A DNA stretch of 64,000 nucleotides. Origin: Burkholderiales bacterium. Lineage in GTDB: Bacteria > Pseudomonadota > Gammaproteobacteria > Burkholderiales > Burkholderiaceae_C. Positions 1 to 8,794 of the stretch are shown here, piece by piece (the stretch's first letter is position 1; each line of letters opens with the position of its first letter). The notes beneath the pieces were generated by a model. The model saw nothing but the letters and a program-made list of their open reading frames with translations. It made no database searches and was not told where the DNA came from. Both the position numbers and the translations under genes were made by a program. Location: contig JAKFVA010000004.1 of the NCBI GenBank assembly GCA_021732385.1, forward strand, positions 1-64,000, given 5' to 3'.

Positions 1-74
1 CGTTGATGGCCATGGCGGCTTTTGCCGTTCTTGCGGATGTGCTGACCTTGACAGCTTGGACAGGTGGTGTTCAT
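1..74 (-). CDS. IS1-family InsA-like protein, 5' part only
   Basis: Reading the minus strand from the ATG at 74-72 gives 24 codons before the window edge. They contain CPSC, then RKNGKSRHGHQ, which matches the amino-terminal zinc-finger pattern of IS1-family InsA (CPxC, a short spacer, K/RNGKS, GHQR). In that family InsA binds the inverted repeats and is joined to InsB by frameshifting to make transposase. Most of the gene lies outside the window, so intactness cannot be judged. The product is a transposition protein with fair certainty; the exact IS is unknown. Confidence 0.55.
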   Translation of the reverse strand, partial: MNTTCPSCQGQHIRKNGKSRHGHQ

Positions 75-128
75 GCCGGCATCATGGCAGATAAAGGATT
101 CGAAATCAATACCTATTTAGCAATCCCC
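1..128 (-). mobile_element. Terminal part of an IS1-like insertion sequence
   Basis: The first 74 bases encode, on the minus strand, the start of an IS1 InsA-type zinc-finger protein (next entry). About 54 bases of leader precede its start codon. A plausible outer end is near base 128, where the minus strand reads GGGGATTGCTAAATAGG, but no second terminal repeat is in the window, so the exact boundary and any target duplication are inferred and not seen. The element lies about 90 bases beyond the 3' end of tRNA-His and runs out of the window. Confidence 0.5.
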
Positions 129-130
129 GA

Positions 131-160
131 TAGCGCTGGCGCACAATCTGCGCAGCGCTA
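131..160. other. Hairpin between the IS-like end and tRNA-His
   Basis: TAGCGCTG at 131-138 pairs with CAGCGCTA at 153-160, and CGCA at 140-143 with TGCG at 149-152. This gives a 12-bp stem with one bulged base and a 5-base loop. There is no T-run, so it is a poor intrinsic terminator for the upstream tRNA-His, although it lies in the right place for one. Confidence 0.35.
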
Positions 161-218
161 CGGGTGGGGGGGTTGGGGCCAACGCGGCTAGCAGCGCGTC
201 AAAACCGAAAAAATTAAG

Positions 219-295
219 TGGGGTGACTGATGGGGCTCGAACCCACGACAACCAGAATCACAATCTGGGACTCTACCAACTGAGCTACAGCCACC
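219..295 (-). tRNA. tRNA-His (anticodon GTG)
   Basis: The minus strand folds as a full cloverleaf of 77 bases, including an encoded CCA at 221-219. The anticodon loop carries GTG inside the stem CCAGA/TCTGG, the T arm has GTTCGAGCC, and the D arm is TAGCTCAGTTGGTAGAG. The extra 5' G (G-1) opposite C73, the identity element of tRNA-His, is encoded. It follows ppiD by 26 bases in the same direction. Confidence 0.96.
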
Positions 296-320
296 ACTGG
301 AAATAAATTATAGCCCCGCC

Positions 321-2258
321 CTACTGCGCTTGGCCAGACGCCGCCGATGCGTCCGGCTTAGGGGTGGGCTCTGCCACCTTGGCCAGTGTTTTGTGGCGCA
401 CCCGCAATAAGTTGTAGTAAGCCTGGTTTTCGGCGGCGGCGGCCCATTGTGAAAACTGGGTTCTGCCCTGCTGCACGCTCTCGGGCGGGGGCGTGCGCGG
501 CACCACCTTGTTGACACGGACCACGGCATACCCCTCGCTGCCCACGTCCACGCCCACCCACGCTGGCAAGGCTGCGGGGTCGGCCCGCAAAGCGGCTTCC
601 ACCACTTTGAAGGGTTGTTTTTGCGACTGGTCACGCGCCACCACCAGCGCCGTGGACAACGCTGTGGTTGCCGAGCCCGCCTTGAAAGCCGCCAATTGCG
701 CCGCGCCCTCCTTGGCTGCCATGGCCGCGCCCTGCGTGGCCAGCAATTGCTCGCGCACCAGCGCTTTGACCTCGGCAAAGTCTTGTGTGCGGGCCGGTGT
801 GTATTTGACAATGCGCGCCGCCACCAACTGGTTGCTGGCGGTTTCAATCGCCTGCGTATTGCGCTTCTTGTCAACCGACTCCGGCGAAAAAACCGCGTTC
901 AGAAATTTGGCATTGGCAAACAGGCCCGAGGCCAGCCGGTCCGGCTGACGGGTGACTTTGCTGGCGGTTTTAAGCTCCAGCTTCAAACGCTCGGCCGTGG
1001 GCTTGAGGCTGTCAGGCTGGTCGTAAACCGCGTTGGTAAAAGTCTCGGCAATCTCGGCAAATTTGCGTTGCGCCTGCTGCTTTTTCAAATCAGTTTCGAT
1101 GCTGGGCTTCATTTCTTCAAAGCTGCGCGATTGGGGTAGCTTGATGTCGGTCAGCTTGATGATGTGGTAGCCAAAATCGGTTTCGACGACCGGGCTGATA
1201 TCGCCCGATTTCATGGAAAAAGCGGCATCTTCAAACGGTTTGACCATGGCACCGCGCGCAAAGAAATCCAGGTCGCCGCCGTTGCTGGCTGAGCCGGGGT
1301 CTTGGGAGTTTTTCTTGGCCACATCGGCAAAGCTCTGCGGTGCTTTTTGCACGGTCGCCAATAATTCATCCGCCTTGGCCTTGGCTTTTTGCCGCTCAGC
1401 CGGGGCAGCGCTTTTGGGCGAGGCAATCAAGATGTGGCTGGCGCGCCGCTCTTCCAGGCCGCTCAGGCGGGCGGCATTTTGCTCGTAGTAGGCACGCAGG
1501 TCTGACTCGCTCAATGTAATGCTGTTCTTCACCGCGTCCAGATCAAGCACCAGGTACTCGATGTCGGCCTGCTCGGGCGCCTGGAACAACGCCGGATTGG
1601 CTTGGTAAAAAGCCTGCAGAGCCGCATCGTCGGTATTGACTTGGTTAAAAAAATCAGCGGGCCGGTAGCGCAGCACCTGGATTTCACGCTGCTCAAAAAA
1701 AGCATTCAGGGCCAGGTCGGCCAATGCATTAGGCGAAAAGCCGGTTTGCGCCACACCCGCCAGCACCTGGCGGCTCGACAGGTCGGCTCGCACACTGGCC
1801 TCAAACAGCTCGGGCGTCATGCCTTGCGCGCCCACCAGTTGGCGATAACGCTCCATGTCCAGGCTGCCATCGGGTTTACGCAGGCTTGCAATCGCCTCGT
1901 TGCTTTGCAGGTCACGCGCCAGGCGCTGGTCAGAGGTCAATAATTTGGCTTGCCGCGCCTGCACCGCCAGCACCTTGTCGCGGATCAGGCGCTCAAGCGT
2001 CGCGTAGCGCGCCTCGGGCGTGTCAAACAGCTTGACATCAAGCGAGGGGGCGGTCTGGCGCAGGCGCTCGACCTCGTTTTTGTGCGCGTTGTCCCATTCG
2101 GTTTGCGTAATTTCCTGGCCCGCCACGCTGGCCACGGATGCGCCTTTTTCCTTGAACCCGCTGTAGCCCTCCAGGCCAAACAACACAAAGGAGGGAACGA
2201 TCAGCAAGAACAGCAGAAACTGCATGATCTTGGTGTGTTTTCTGACGAAATCAAACAT
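321..2258 (-). CDS. ppiD: PpiD-type periplasmic peptidyl-prolyl isomerase
   Basis: A 645-residue inner-membrane-anchored folding factor of the SurA/PpiD type. Residues about 12-32 form one hydrophobic anchor (MQFLLFLLIVPSFVLFGLEG), leaving the rest in the periplasm. A SurA_N-like helical region follows, then one parvulin domain at about residues 255-370 with RASHILIA, the GSASNGGDLDFF loop and FGYHIIKLTDI. The carboxyl half is helical and resembles PpiD. I chose the ATG at 2258 because the protein then begins MFDFVRKHTKI, as in relatives; an upstream TTG at 2285 lies in the AT-rich arm of a terminator. PpiD assists outer-membrane proteins leaving the Sec translocon. tRNA-His lies immediately downstream. 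Confidence 0.93.
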   Translation of the reverse strand: MFDFVRKHTKIMQFLLFLLIVPSFVLFGLEGYSGFKEKGASVASVAGQEITQTEWDNAHKNEVERLRQTAPSLDVKLFDTPEARYATLERLIRDKVLAVQARQAKLLTSDQRLARDLQSNEAIASLRKPDGSLDMERYRQLVGAQGMTPELFEASVRADLSSRQVLAGVAQTGFSPNALADLALNAFFEQREIQVLRYRPADFFNQVNTDDAALQAFYQANPALFQAPEQADIEYLVLDLDAVKNSITLSESDLRAYYEQNAARLSGLEERRASHILIASPKSAAPAERQKAKAKADELLATVQKAPQSFADVAKKNSQDPGSASNGGDLDFFARGAMVKPFEDAAFSMKSGDISPVVETDFGYHIIKLTDIKLPQSRSFEEMKPSIETDLKKQQAQRKFAEIAETFTNAVYDQPDSLKPTAERLKLELKTASKVTRQPDRLASGLFANAKFLNAVFSPESVDKKRNTQAIETASNQLVAARIVKYTPARTQDFAEVKALVREQLLATQGAAMAAKEGAAQLAAFKAGSATTALSTALVVARDQSQKQPFKVVEAALRADPAALPAWVGVDVGSEGYAVVRVNKVVPRTPPPESVQQGRTQFSQWAAAAENQAYYNLLRVRHKTLAKVAEPTPKPDASAASGQAQ

Positions 2259-2284
2259 GCTTGCATCTTTCAACAACAACAACA

Positions 2285-2313
2285 AAAAAGGCGAACCGGG
2301 TGTTCGCCTTTTT
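2285..2313 (-). terminator. Intrinsic terminator after hupB/tRNA-Val
   Basis: A perfect 12-bp stem (2285-2296 with 2302-2313, core GGCGAAC/GTTCGCC) with a 5-base loop. It is flanked by A-runs on one side and T-runs on the other, so it can work in both directions. It lies 18 bases beyond the 3' end of tRNA-Val and just upstream of the ppiD start, so it should insulate ppiD from hupB-tRNA transcription. Confidence 0.85.
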
Positions 2314-2330
2314 GCAAGTGGCTTGTGGAG

Positions 2331-2406
2331 TGGTGGGTGCTGACGGGCTCGAACCGCCGACCTACGCCTTGTAAGGGCGCCGCTCTACCAACTGAGCTAA
2401 GCACCC
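2331..2406 (-). tRNA. tRNA-Val (anticodon TAC)
   Basis: A 76-base cloverleaf on the minus strand. The acceptor stem GGGTGCT pairs with AGCACCC, followed by A73 and an encoded CCA at 2333-2331. The anticodon stem-loop is GCGCC-CTTACAA-GGCGT, with anticodon TAC. The T arm is GGCGGTTCGAGCC. It lies 14 bases downstream of hupB and is probably co-transcribed with it. Confidence 0.96.
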
Positions 2407-2420
2407 CACAGCAACCGCTG

Positions 2421-2693
2421 TCAATTCAGGGCATCTTTCAACGCCTTGCCGGGGCGAAACTTGGGCACTTTGGCGGCCTTGATTTTAATCGAAGCGCCGG
2501 TGCGCGGGTTGCGTCCGGTGCGCGCGGCGCGGCGGCCCACGGTGAACGTGCCAAACCCGACCAGCGATACCGAGCCGCCTTTTTTCAAGGTGGTTTTAAC
2601 CGCCCCAATCGTAGATTCCAGCGCGCGCGCGGCGGCCGCCTTGGAGATGTCTGCGTGTTGTGCAATGTGATCGATCAATTCGGTTTTATTCAC
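2421..2693 (-). CDS. hupB: DNA-binding protein HU-beta
   Basis: A 90-residue histone-like HU/IHF-family protein starting [11 protein letters not shown]. It carries the signature [20 protein letters not shown] followed by a lysine-rich arm and the helix at the carboxyl end, and is the full family length. The start codon is GTG at 2693, preceded at about 8 bases by the Shine-Dalgarno-like GAGGGG. HU binds and bends DNA without strict sequence preference and compacts the nucleoid. The HU form and not IHF is favoured by length and by the [16 protein letters not shown] segment. tRNA-Val and a terminator follow. Confidence 0.97.
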   Translation of the reverse strand: MNKTELIDHIAQHADISKAAAARALESTIGAVKTTLKKGGSVSLVGFGTFTVGRRAARTGRNPRTGASIKIKAAKVPKFRPGKALKDALN

Positions 2694-2836
2694 AAAAAAC
2701 CCCTCATATCAAGTAATTGTTGGTCGGTCTGTTGGGTGTCTGACATTTGGCCCGAGCTGCCAGAGCAAAAAAATATTCTAACGGTTTAGCCGCATGCTGG
2801 GCAGTAGCGTTACGCATTTATGCGCCCCTAAGTGCA

Positions 2837-3925
2837 TTAATTCAGCGCCTGCGCAATCGCCTTGCCCACATCGCCGGTTTTTGCCTTGCCGCCCAAATCG
2901 GCGGTGCGAGGTGCGCCGCTGTCAGGTTGCAGTACGCTTTCAATGGCACGCAGCACGGCGTCGTGCGCCGCCCGGTAGCCCAGAAAATCCAGCATCAGTG
3001 CACCGCACCAAATCTGCCCAATCGGGTTGGCCAGTTGTTTGCCCGCAATGTCGGGGGCCGAGCCGTGCACCGGTTCAAAGAGTGATGGGAAACGCCGATC
3101 GGGGTTGAGGTTGGCGCTGGGGGCGATGCCAATGGTGCCGGTGCAGGCGGGGCCAAGGTCGCTCAAAATATCACCAAACAGATTGCTGGCCACGACCACG
3201 TCAAAAAAATCCGGGCGCTGCACAAAGTGCGCCGTCAGGATGTCGATGTGGAATTTGTCCACCCGCACATCGGGGTACTGCTGGGCCATCAGCTCCACCC
3301 GCTCGTCCCAATAGGGCATGGTAATCGCTATGCCGTTGGACTTGGTGGCACTGGTCAGGTGTTTCTTGGGCCGGGCCAGCGCTTGCTCAAAGGCAAACTT
3401 GAGCACCCGGTCCACCCCCACGCGCGACATCACGGTTTCCTGCATCACGATCTCGCGCTCGGTGCCGGGGTACATGCGCCCGCCAATGCTCGAGTACTCG
3501 CCTTCGGTGTTCTCGCGCACGATCAACATGTCGATCTCGCCGGGCGCGCGGGCGCTGCCGTCCCTGCGCACCACGGGCGCAATGATGCCGGGCATGAGCC
3601 GCGCCGGGCGCAGGTTCACATACTGGTCAAACTCGCGCCGGAACAAAAGCAGCGAACCCCACAGCGAGATATGGTCAGCTACTTTCTCGGGCCAACCCAC
3701 AGCGCCAAAATAAATAGCGTCGTGGCCGCCAATCTGGTCTTTCCAGTTGTCCGGCAGCATTTGGCCGTGCCGCTCAAAATAATCCCAGCTGGAAAAATCA
3801 AAGTGGTCAAACTGCAAGTCAAGGCCAAACTTGACCGCCGCTGCCTCCATGACGCGCAAGCCCTCGGGCATTACCTCTTTGCCAATACCGTCGCCAGCAA
3901 TCACCGCAATTCTTTTTTTAGCCAT
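2837..3925 (-). CDS. Tartrate/D-malate-type decarboxylating dehydrogenase
   Basis: A 362-residue member of the isocitrate/isopropylmalate dehydrogenase superfamily in the TtuC/DmlA branch (tartrate or D-malate dehydrogenase, NAD- and metal-dependent). Visible motifs are the start IAVIAGDGIGKEV, the substrate segment NLRPARL, the RENTEGEYSSIGGR block, and the metal/cofactor region SNLFGDILSDLGPA followed by FEPVHGSAPDIAGK. The start ATG has GGAG seven bases upstream, inside the 3' end of the preceding transporter gene, and the two overlap by 8 bases. Which 2-hydroxyacid is the true substrate cannot be told from sequence. It is last in the pgsA-transporter-dehydrogenase run. Confidence 0.88.
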   Translation of the reverse strand: MAKKRIAVIAGDGIGKEVMPEGLRVMEAAAVKFGLDLQFDHFDFSSWDYFERHGQMLPDNWKDQIGGHDAIYFGAVGWPEKVADHISLWGSLLLFRREFDQYVNLRPARLMPGIIAPVVRRDGSARAPGEIDMLIVRENTEGEYSSIGGRMYPGTEREIVMQETVMSRVGVDRVLKFAFEQALARPKKHLTSATKSNGIAITMPYWDERVELMAQQYPDVRVDKFHIDILTAHFVQRPDFFDVVVASNLFGDILSDLGPACTGTIGIAPSANLNPDRRFPSLFEPVHGSAPDIAGKQLANPIGQIWCGALMLDFLGYRAAHDAVLRAIESVLQPDSGAPRTADLGGKAKTGDVGKAIAQALN

Positions 3926-4838
3926 GTTTCAACTCCACAGGTTTCACCACCCAGCTGACGCCCCAGGCCGTCAGCACAATACCGCCCACCGTGACCAGCG
4001 TCACGGGTTCGGCAAACAATAACCACGCCATCACGGCGGTGCAAGGGGGCACCAGGTACAGCAATGAAGTCACTTGCGTGGCCGCGCCTTTTTGAACCAG
4101 CAGGTAATACAAGGAGCTGCCACCCAAAGTCAGCACCAGGACCGACCAGGCCATCGCCCCGACAAACTGCCCCGTCCACTGAATGCGCTCGGCCTCCAGG
4201 AAAGACAGCGGCAAAATCACCAGCAACCCCGCCAGCAGCTGCACCGCGCTGGCGCTGCGCACATCGCAAGGCAGGACAAAACGCTTTTGATACAGCGTGC
4301 CCACCGTGATGCTGCACAAGGCCAGCAGCGTGGCTCCCAGTGTCAGCCAAGTCACTTCATTGCCCTGCCCGAGCTTGCCACCCACCACCAACGCCAGCCC
4401 GGCAAAACCCAGCGCCAGCCCAGCCCATTGACGGCGGCTGGCCTGCTCGTCGGCCTTGCCCATTTGCGACAACCACACGGCGGTGAGCACCGGCTGCAAA
4501 CCCACAATGAGCGACGCCAGGCCCGAGCCCATACCCGCTTTGACAGCCGTCCAAACACCCCCCAGATAACCCGCCTGAAGCAGCACGCCAACCACCGCCA
4601 GGTGCAGCCACTGCGTGCGGCTGCGCGGCCAGGCCACACGCGCCAATACGATCCACACCAGAAAGCACAAGATGGACAAGGCAAAGCGCAAGGCAATGAA
4701 ATTCATGGGCGGTGCCAGCGGCATGCCGTAGCGCGCCACAATGAAGCCGGTGCTCCAGATGAACACAAAAACCCAGGGCATGGCCCGCACAAGTGCGTCT
4801 TGTGGCTGCGCAGCCGACGTCCCCGGAACCACACTCAT
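3918..4838 (-). CDS. EamA/DMT-family transporter
   Basis: A 306-residue inner-membrane protein with about ten hydrophobic segments in two similar halves, typical of the drug/metabolite transporter superfamily (EamA, formerly DUF6). The first helix begins AMPWVFVFIWSTGFIVARYG and is followed by PMNFIALRFALS, a hallmark of these proteins. The ATG at 4838 overlaps the pgsA stop as ATGA, which fixes the start; a longer reading from 4895 would run back into pgsA. Members export amino acids or other metabolites; the cargo is unknown. Overlap on both sides shows co-transcription and probable translational coupling. Confidence 0.85.
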   Translation of the reverse strand: MSVVPGTSAAQPQDALVRAMPWVFVFIWSTGFIVARYGMPLAPPMNFIALRFALSILCFLVWIVLARVAWPRSRTQWLHLAVVGVLLQAGYLGGVWTAVKAGMGSGLASLIVGLQPVLTAVWLSQMGKADEQASRRQWAGLALGFAGLALVVGGKLGQGNEVTWLTLGATLLALCSITVGTLYQKRFVLPCDVRSASAVQLLAGLLVILPLSFLEAERIQWTGQFVGAMAWSVLVLTLGGSSLYYLLVQKGAATQVTSLLYLVPPCTAVMAWLLFAEPVTLVTVGGIVLTAWGVSWVVKPVELKHG

Positions 4839-5401
4839 TTGGCGCGTGCCCTGATTTCTGGCAAAGCCTTTTGCAGGTAATACACCATCGACCACACGGT
4901 GAGAACGGCCGCAATCCAGATCAGCCAGCGGCCCCAGACGCCGGTGTGGATGAAGCCCAGCAACACACCGTCAAACAGCAAAAAGGGGATCGCCACCATT
5001 TGTGCGACGGTCTTGAATTTGCCGATGCGGTGCACCGCCACGCTTTTAGAGGCACCAATCTGCGCCATCCATTCGCGCAGGGCAGAAATGGCGATTTCCC
5101 GGCCAATGATGATCAGCGCCACAAACACATCGACCCGGTTCAGGTGCACCAGCACCAAGAGCGAGGCGCAGACCAAAAACTTGTCGGCCACCGGGTCAAG
5201 AAAGGCACCAAAAGAAGAGGTCTGGTTGAGCTTGCGCGCAAGGTAGCCATCAAGCCAGTCAGTCAGGGCAAACACCACAAACATCACGGTGGCCACCAGA
5301 TTGGCAGTGGCAGGCGCGTAATCCAGGTAAAACACACCCACGATCAACGGAATCGCAAAAATCCGCGTCCACGTTAGCAAAGTGGGGATGGTCATGAACA
5401 T
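4835..5401 (-). CDS. pgsA: CDP-diacylglycerol-glycerol-3-phosphate 3-phosphatidyltransferase
   Basis: A 188-residue integral membrane enzyme. It makes phosphatidylglycerol phosphate from CDP-diacylglycerol and glycerol 3-phosphate, the committed step to phosphatidylglycerol and cardiolipin. The CDP-alcohol phosphatidyltransferase signature DG-x2-AR-x8-G-x3-D-x3-D is complete in TDWLDGYLARKLNQ followed by SSFGAFLDPVADK. The start gives MFMTIPTLLTWTRI, aligning with the usual PgsA amino terminus; earlier methionines exist but add no family sequence. It follows uvrC on the same strand with a 68-base gap and overlaps the downstream transporter. Confidence 0.93.
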   Translation of the reverse strand: MFMTIPTLLTWTRIFAIPLIVGVFYLDYAPATANLVATVMFVVFALTDWLDGYLARKLNQTSSFGAFLDPVADKFLVCASLLVLVHLNRVDVFVALIIIGREIAISALREWMAQIGASKSVAVHRIGKFKTVAQMVAIPFLLFDGVLLGFIHTGVWGRWLIWIAAVLTVWSMVYYLQKALPEIRARAK

Positions 5402-5469
5402 GCAAAGCATTGTGGCACGCCATAGTGGTGCGCCGCCTCTGTGCATGTTGGAGCGCGTAAGCCAAATGG

Positions 5470-7482
5470 CTAATGCAAAGCCCGGTAAATCTGCTCGGCC
5501 AGTTCGCGCGAAATGCCATCCACCGTGATCAAATCTTCCACCGTGGCTTGCGCTACACCACGAATGCCGCCAAAACGCTGCAACAGGCTGGCGCGTTTTT
5601 TGGGGCCAATTCCGGCAATGTCTTCGAGCTTGCTGCTGCCAGTACGCACCTTGGCGCGGGCGGCGCGCATGCCGGTAATGGCAAAGCGGTGGGCTTCGTC
5701 GCGGATTTGCGCCACCAGCATCAGGGCCGCCGAATCGGGCGGCAGCGTCACTTTGGCGCGCCCATCGGCAAATACCAGCTCTTCCAGGCCCACTTTGCGC
5801 GCCAGCCCTTTCTCCACCCCCACCAGCAATGACAGCGGCAAACCCAGCCCCTCAAACACCTCACGCGCCACGCCCACCTGGCCGCGCCCGCCATCTATCA
5901 GCACGGCATCGGGCATGCGCACGGCGCTGCTGGTTGCGTCGATTTGCGCGGCTTCCACCAGCTTGCTGTAGCGGCGCGTCAGTACCTGGCGCATGGCGGC
6001 GTAATCGTCTCCCGGCGTAATGCCTTCAATCTTGTAGCGCCGGTATTGCGCGCTTTGCATCTTGTCGCCCTCAAACACCACGCAAGAAGCCTGGGTCGCC
6101 TCGCCTGCCGTGTGCGAAATATCAAAGCATTCAAAGCGCAGGCGCTCGGTCTGCCCGTCGGCCCGCTCCAGGTCCAGCACCTGCGCCAGCGCCTGCGTTC
6201 GAGCGCGTTGCGAGCCTTCTTCGGCCAGCAAACGGGCCAGTTGGATGCGGGCATTTTTTTGCGCCATCTCCAGCCAGATACGGCGCTGTTCACGCGGCTG
6301 GTGCGTCAGATTCATTTTGATGCCGGTTTGCTCCGACAGCGCCGTCAGCAGCCCGGCAGACACTGCATGGCTGGTCACCAGCGAGGGCGGCGCGGCTATT
6401 TGCAGATAGTGCTGGGCAATAAAGGCTTCGAGCACGCGCGCTTCGGTCTGCGCGGTGGCGGCTTCGGTTGTGCTGGCCTCGGTATCGGTTGAGGTGTCGG
6501 TTGCGGTATCGGTTGGGGTATCCATTGGCGTGTCGGCAGCAGCAGTGCCCGGCATTGCCTCAGCGGCATCGCTTTCGTCAAGCACCATAGCCAGCGCGTC
6601 TTGCACATGCAGCGGAAAGTAGGGCCTGTCGCCCAGGTGCCGCCCGCCACGCACCATGGCCAGGTTGACGCAGGCTTTGCCGCCTTGCACCACCACAGCC
6701 AGTATGTCGGTGTCGCGCTCCAGCGCGCCACTGCCATTGGACTCCATGCTTTGCTGGTGCAGCACGCTGGACAGCGACGCTATCTGGTTGCGCACCTCCG
6801 CCGCCTGCTCAAACGCCAGTTGCCCCGACAGCTCCATCATGCGTGCCTCCAACGTCTGCAGCACAGTTTGCGTTTCGCCCTGCAAAAAGGCCTCGGCGTC
6901 CTGCACGTCGCGGGCGTATTGCGCAGGCGTTACCAGGTTGACGCATGGACCCGAGCAACGCTTGATTTGGTAGAGCAGGCACGGCCGCGTGCGGTTGGCA
7001 AACACCGTGTCCTCGCAGGTGCGCAGGCGAAACACCTTTTGCAAAAGCTGTATGGTTTCGCGCACCGCCCAGCCGTTTGGATAGGGGCCAAAGTAGCGGT
7101 GCTTTTTGTCGATAGTGCCGCGGTAGTACGTAATGCGCTCAAAAGCGTGGGCCGCAATCTTCAAATACGGGTAGCTTTTGTCGTCGCGAAACAGAATGTT
7201 GTAGCGCGGGTGCAGCGCTTTGATCAGGTTGTTTTCCAGCAGCAGTGCCTCGGCTTCCGAGCGCACCACCGTGGTTTCCATGCGCACAATCTTGCCAACC
7301 ATGTAGCCAATGCGCGTGCCGCCGTGGTTCTTTTGAAAATAACTAGACACGCGTTTTTTCAAGTCGCGCGCCTTGCCCACATAAAGCAAGGCGTCGGCGG
7401 CGTCAAAGTAGCGGTACACCCCCGGAAGTGGCGGCAGCGCAGCCACCTGGCTCAGCAGGGCTTCATTGAAAATCTGGGGCAT
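5470..7482 (-). CDS. uvrC: Excinuclease ABC subunit C with a Thr/Asp-rich insertion
   Basis: A 670-residue UvrC, which makes both incisions in nucleotide excision repair. In order: the GIY-YIG nuclease domain (residues about 16-95, [20 protein letters not shown]), the cysteine cluster near CSGPC, the UVR coiled coil, the RNase H-like second nuclease region ([31 protein letters not shown]), and a carboxyl-terminal double helix-hairpin-helix ([19 protein letters not shown]). The ATG at 7482 gives the family start [12 protein letters not shown]; longer readings run into the divergent earP. The protein is longer than the usual 600-odd residues, mainly because of a repetitive [15 protein letters not shown] stretch near residues 315-348. 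Confidence 0.96.
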   Translation of the reverse strand: MPQIFNEALLSQVAALPPLPGVYRYFDAADALLYVGKARDLKKRVSSYFQKNHGGTRIGYMVGKIVRMETTVVRSEAEALLLENNLIKALHPRYNILFRDDKSYPYLKIAAHAFERITYYRGTIDKKHRYFGPYPNGWAVRETIQLLQKVFRLRTCEDTVFANRTRPCLLYQIKRCSGPCVNLVTPAQYARDVQDAEAFLQGETQTVLQTLEARMMELSGQLAFEQAAEVRNQIASLSSVLHQQSMESNGSGALERDTDILAVVVQGGKACVNLAMVRGGRHLGDRPYFPLHVQDALAMVLDESDAAEAMPGTAAADTPMDTPTDTATDTSTDTEASTTEAATAQTEARVLEAFIAQHYLQIAAPPSLVTSHAVSAGLLTALSEQTGIKMNLTHQPREQRRIWLEMAQKNARIQLARLLAEEGSQRARTQALAQVLDLERADGQTERLRFECFDISHTAGEATQASCVVFEGDKMQSAQYRRYKIEGITPGDDYAAMRQVLTRRYSKLVEAAQIDATSSAVRMPDAVLIDGGRGQVGVAREVFEGLGLPLSLLVGVEKGLARKVGLEELVFADGRAKVTLPPDSAALMLVAQIRDEAHRFAITGMRAARAKVRTGSSKLEDIAGIGPKKRASLLQRFGGIRGVAQATVEDLITVDGISRELAEQIYRALH

Positions 7483-7549
7483 AGCCACTATTGTGTGGCC
7501 AAGCCGCCCGGCGGCACTGGCAAGGTGGCTTGGCGTGGACAATTCAGCC

Positions 7550-8707
7550 ATGCACAGCAGTCCTTCAAACCCCAGCCGCAGCAGCCTGGCCTGGACTATT
7601 TTTTGCCAGGTCATCGACAACCTGGGCGACATTGGCGTGTGCTGGCGGCTGGCCTGCAACCTGGCCGCACGAGGCCAGCAAGTGCAGTTGTGGGTAGACG
7701 ACCCCAGTGCCTTGCAGTGGATGGCTCCTGCTGGCTACCCCGGCGTGAGCGTGCAGCGCTGGGCCGCCGACAGCGTTATGCCGCGGCCCGGTGACGTGGT
7801 GGTAGAGGCCTTTGGCTGCGCACTAACTCCTGAATTCATAGCGTCAATTGCCCACTGTGCATGCGCCAGAGCACAAAAAGGCTTAAAACAACCAGTCTGG
7901 ATCAACCTGGAATACCTCAGCGCCGAGCCCTATGTGGAGCGCAACCACCGCTTGCCCTCGCCGCAACCCAATGGCCTGACCAAGCACTTTTTTTACCCCG
8001 GCTTTACGCCCCTGACTGGTGGTTTGCTGCGTGAGCCTGATTTGCTGGCACGCCAAGCGGGCTTTGACCGTACCGCTTGGCTGCAAGCGCAAGGCATAGC
8101 CTGGCAAGGCGAGCACCTGATCAGCCTGTTTTGCTACGAACCGCCAGCGCTTGGCCAATTGCTGGCGCAACTGCGCGCAGGCCCTGCGCCTGCGCAGCTG
8201 TTGGTCACACCCGGGCGTGCGCAGCAGGCGTTAGCACAAGCGCTTGAGCGGCTGGGGACCGATCTGGCTGCGCCAAGCAGGTTGCGCATCACCCATTTGC
8301 CCTACCTCAGCCAGCCCGATTTTGACCACTTGCTGTGGGCTTGCGACTTCAACTTTGTACGTGGTGAAGATTCCCTGGTGAGAGCGCTGCTGGCAGCGCG
8401 GCCTGATGCGCTGGGTGTTTTGCAAGCCGTGCCGTTTGTCTGGCAGGTTTACCCCCAATCCGACAACGCCCACCACGCCAAGCTCAGGGCCTTTCTGGCC
8501 TGGCTGCAAGCGCCTGCGGCCACTGGCGCGGCGCACCACAGCTGGAGCGGCCTGGCCAATGCAGGTGCGCCCTGTTTGCCCGGCAACCCCGCCGCGCTGG
8601 CTGCTGCCCAGCACACCGCTACGCTAGTGCGTGCCCGTCTGCTTGCGCAAAGCGACCTGGCGCAGCAACTCATGGACTTTGTGCAAACCCTGGCAGCCCA
8701 CAAATAG
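7550..8707 (+). CDS. earP: EF-P arginine rhamnosyltransferase
   Basis: A 386-residue EarP, which transfers rhamnose from dTDP-L-rhamnose to an arginine of elongation factor P. Family marks are the amino-terminal [20 protein letters not shown], with the catalytic-region aspartates, and the carboxyl-terminal nucleotide-sugar site [19 protein letters not shown] chose the ATG at 7550 because it leaves a 67-base divergent gap to uvrC and a normal amino terminus; a TTG at 7466 would overlap uvrC. The partner efp follows 87 bases downstream and has arginine at position 32, as this pathway requires. It acts in the cytoplasm. Confidence 0.95.
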   Translation: MHSSPSNPSRSSLAWTIFCQVIDNLGDIGVCWRLACNLAARGQQVQLWVDDPSALQWMAPAGYPGVSVQRWAADSVMPRPGDVVVEAFGCALTPEFIASIAHCACARAQKGLKQPVWINLEYLSAEPYVERNHRLPSPQPNGLTKHFFYPGFTPLTGGLLREPDLLARQAGFDRTAWLQAQGIAWQGEHLISLFCYEPPALGQLLAQLRAGPAPAQLLVTPGRAQQALAQALERLGTDLAAPSRLRITHLPYLSQPDFDHLLWACDFNFVRGEDSLVRALLAARPDALGVLQAVPFVWQVYPQSDNAHHAKLRAFLAWLQAPAATGAAHHSWSGLANAGAPCLPGNPAALAAAQHTATLVRARLLAQSDLAQQLMDFVQTLAAHK

Positions 8708-8794
8708 CGCCCTGCCAAACCCCGCTAAAATCGCAGGCTTTGCACTTAGCTGCCCAATCTGCCGCTTGCTGCGGCCCTACTCTTTCACCACACC

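Noticed and set aside
3-191. Plus-strand reading frame of 62 codons over the IS-like end
   Set aside because: It is opposite to the InsA-like start, has a low-complexity end and no ribosome-binding site.
7466-7549. Longer amino terminus for earP
   Set aside because: It starts with TTG, overlaps the divergent uvrC and has no family similarity.
6601-7794. 397-codon plus-strand frame opposite uvrC
   Set aside because: It runs through uvrC and into earP, which are both well supported.
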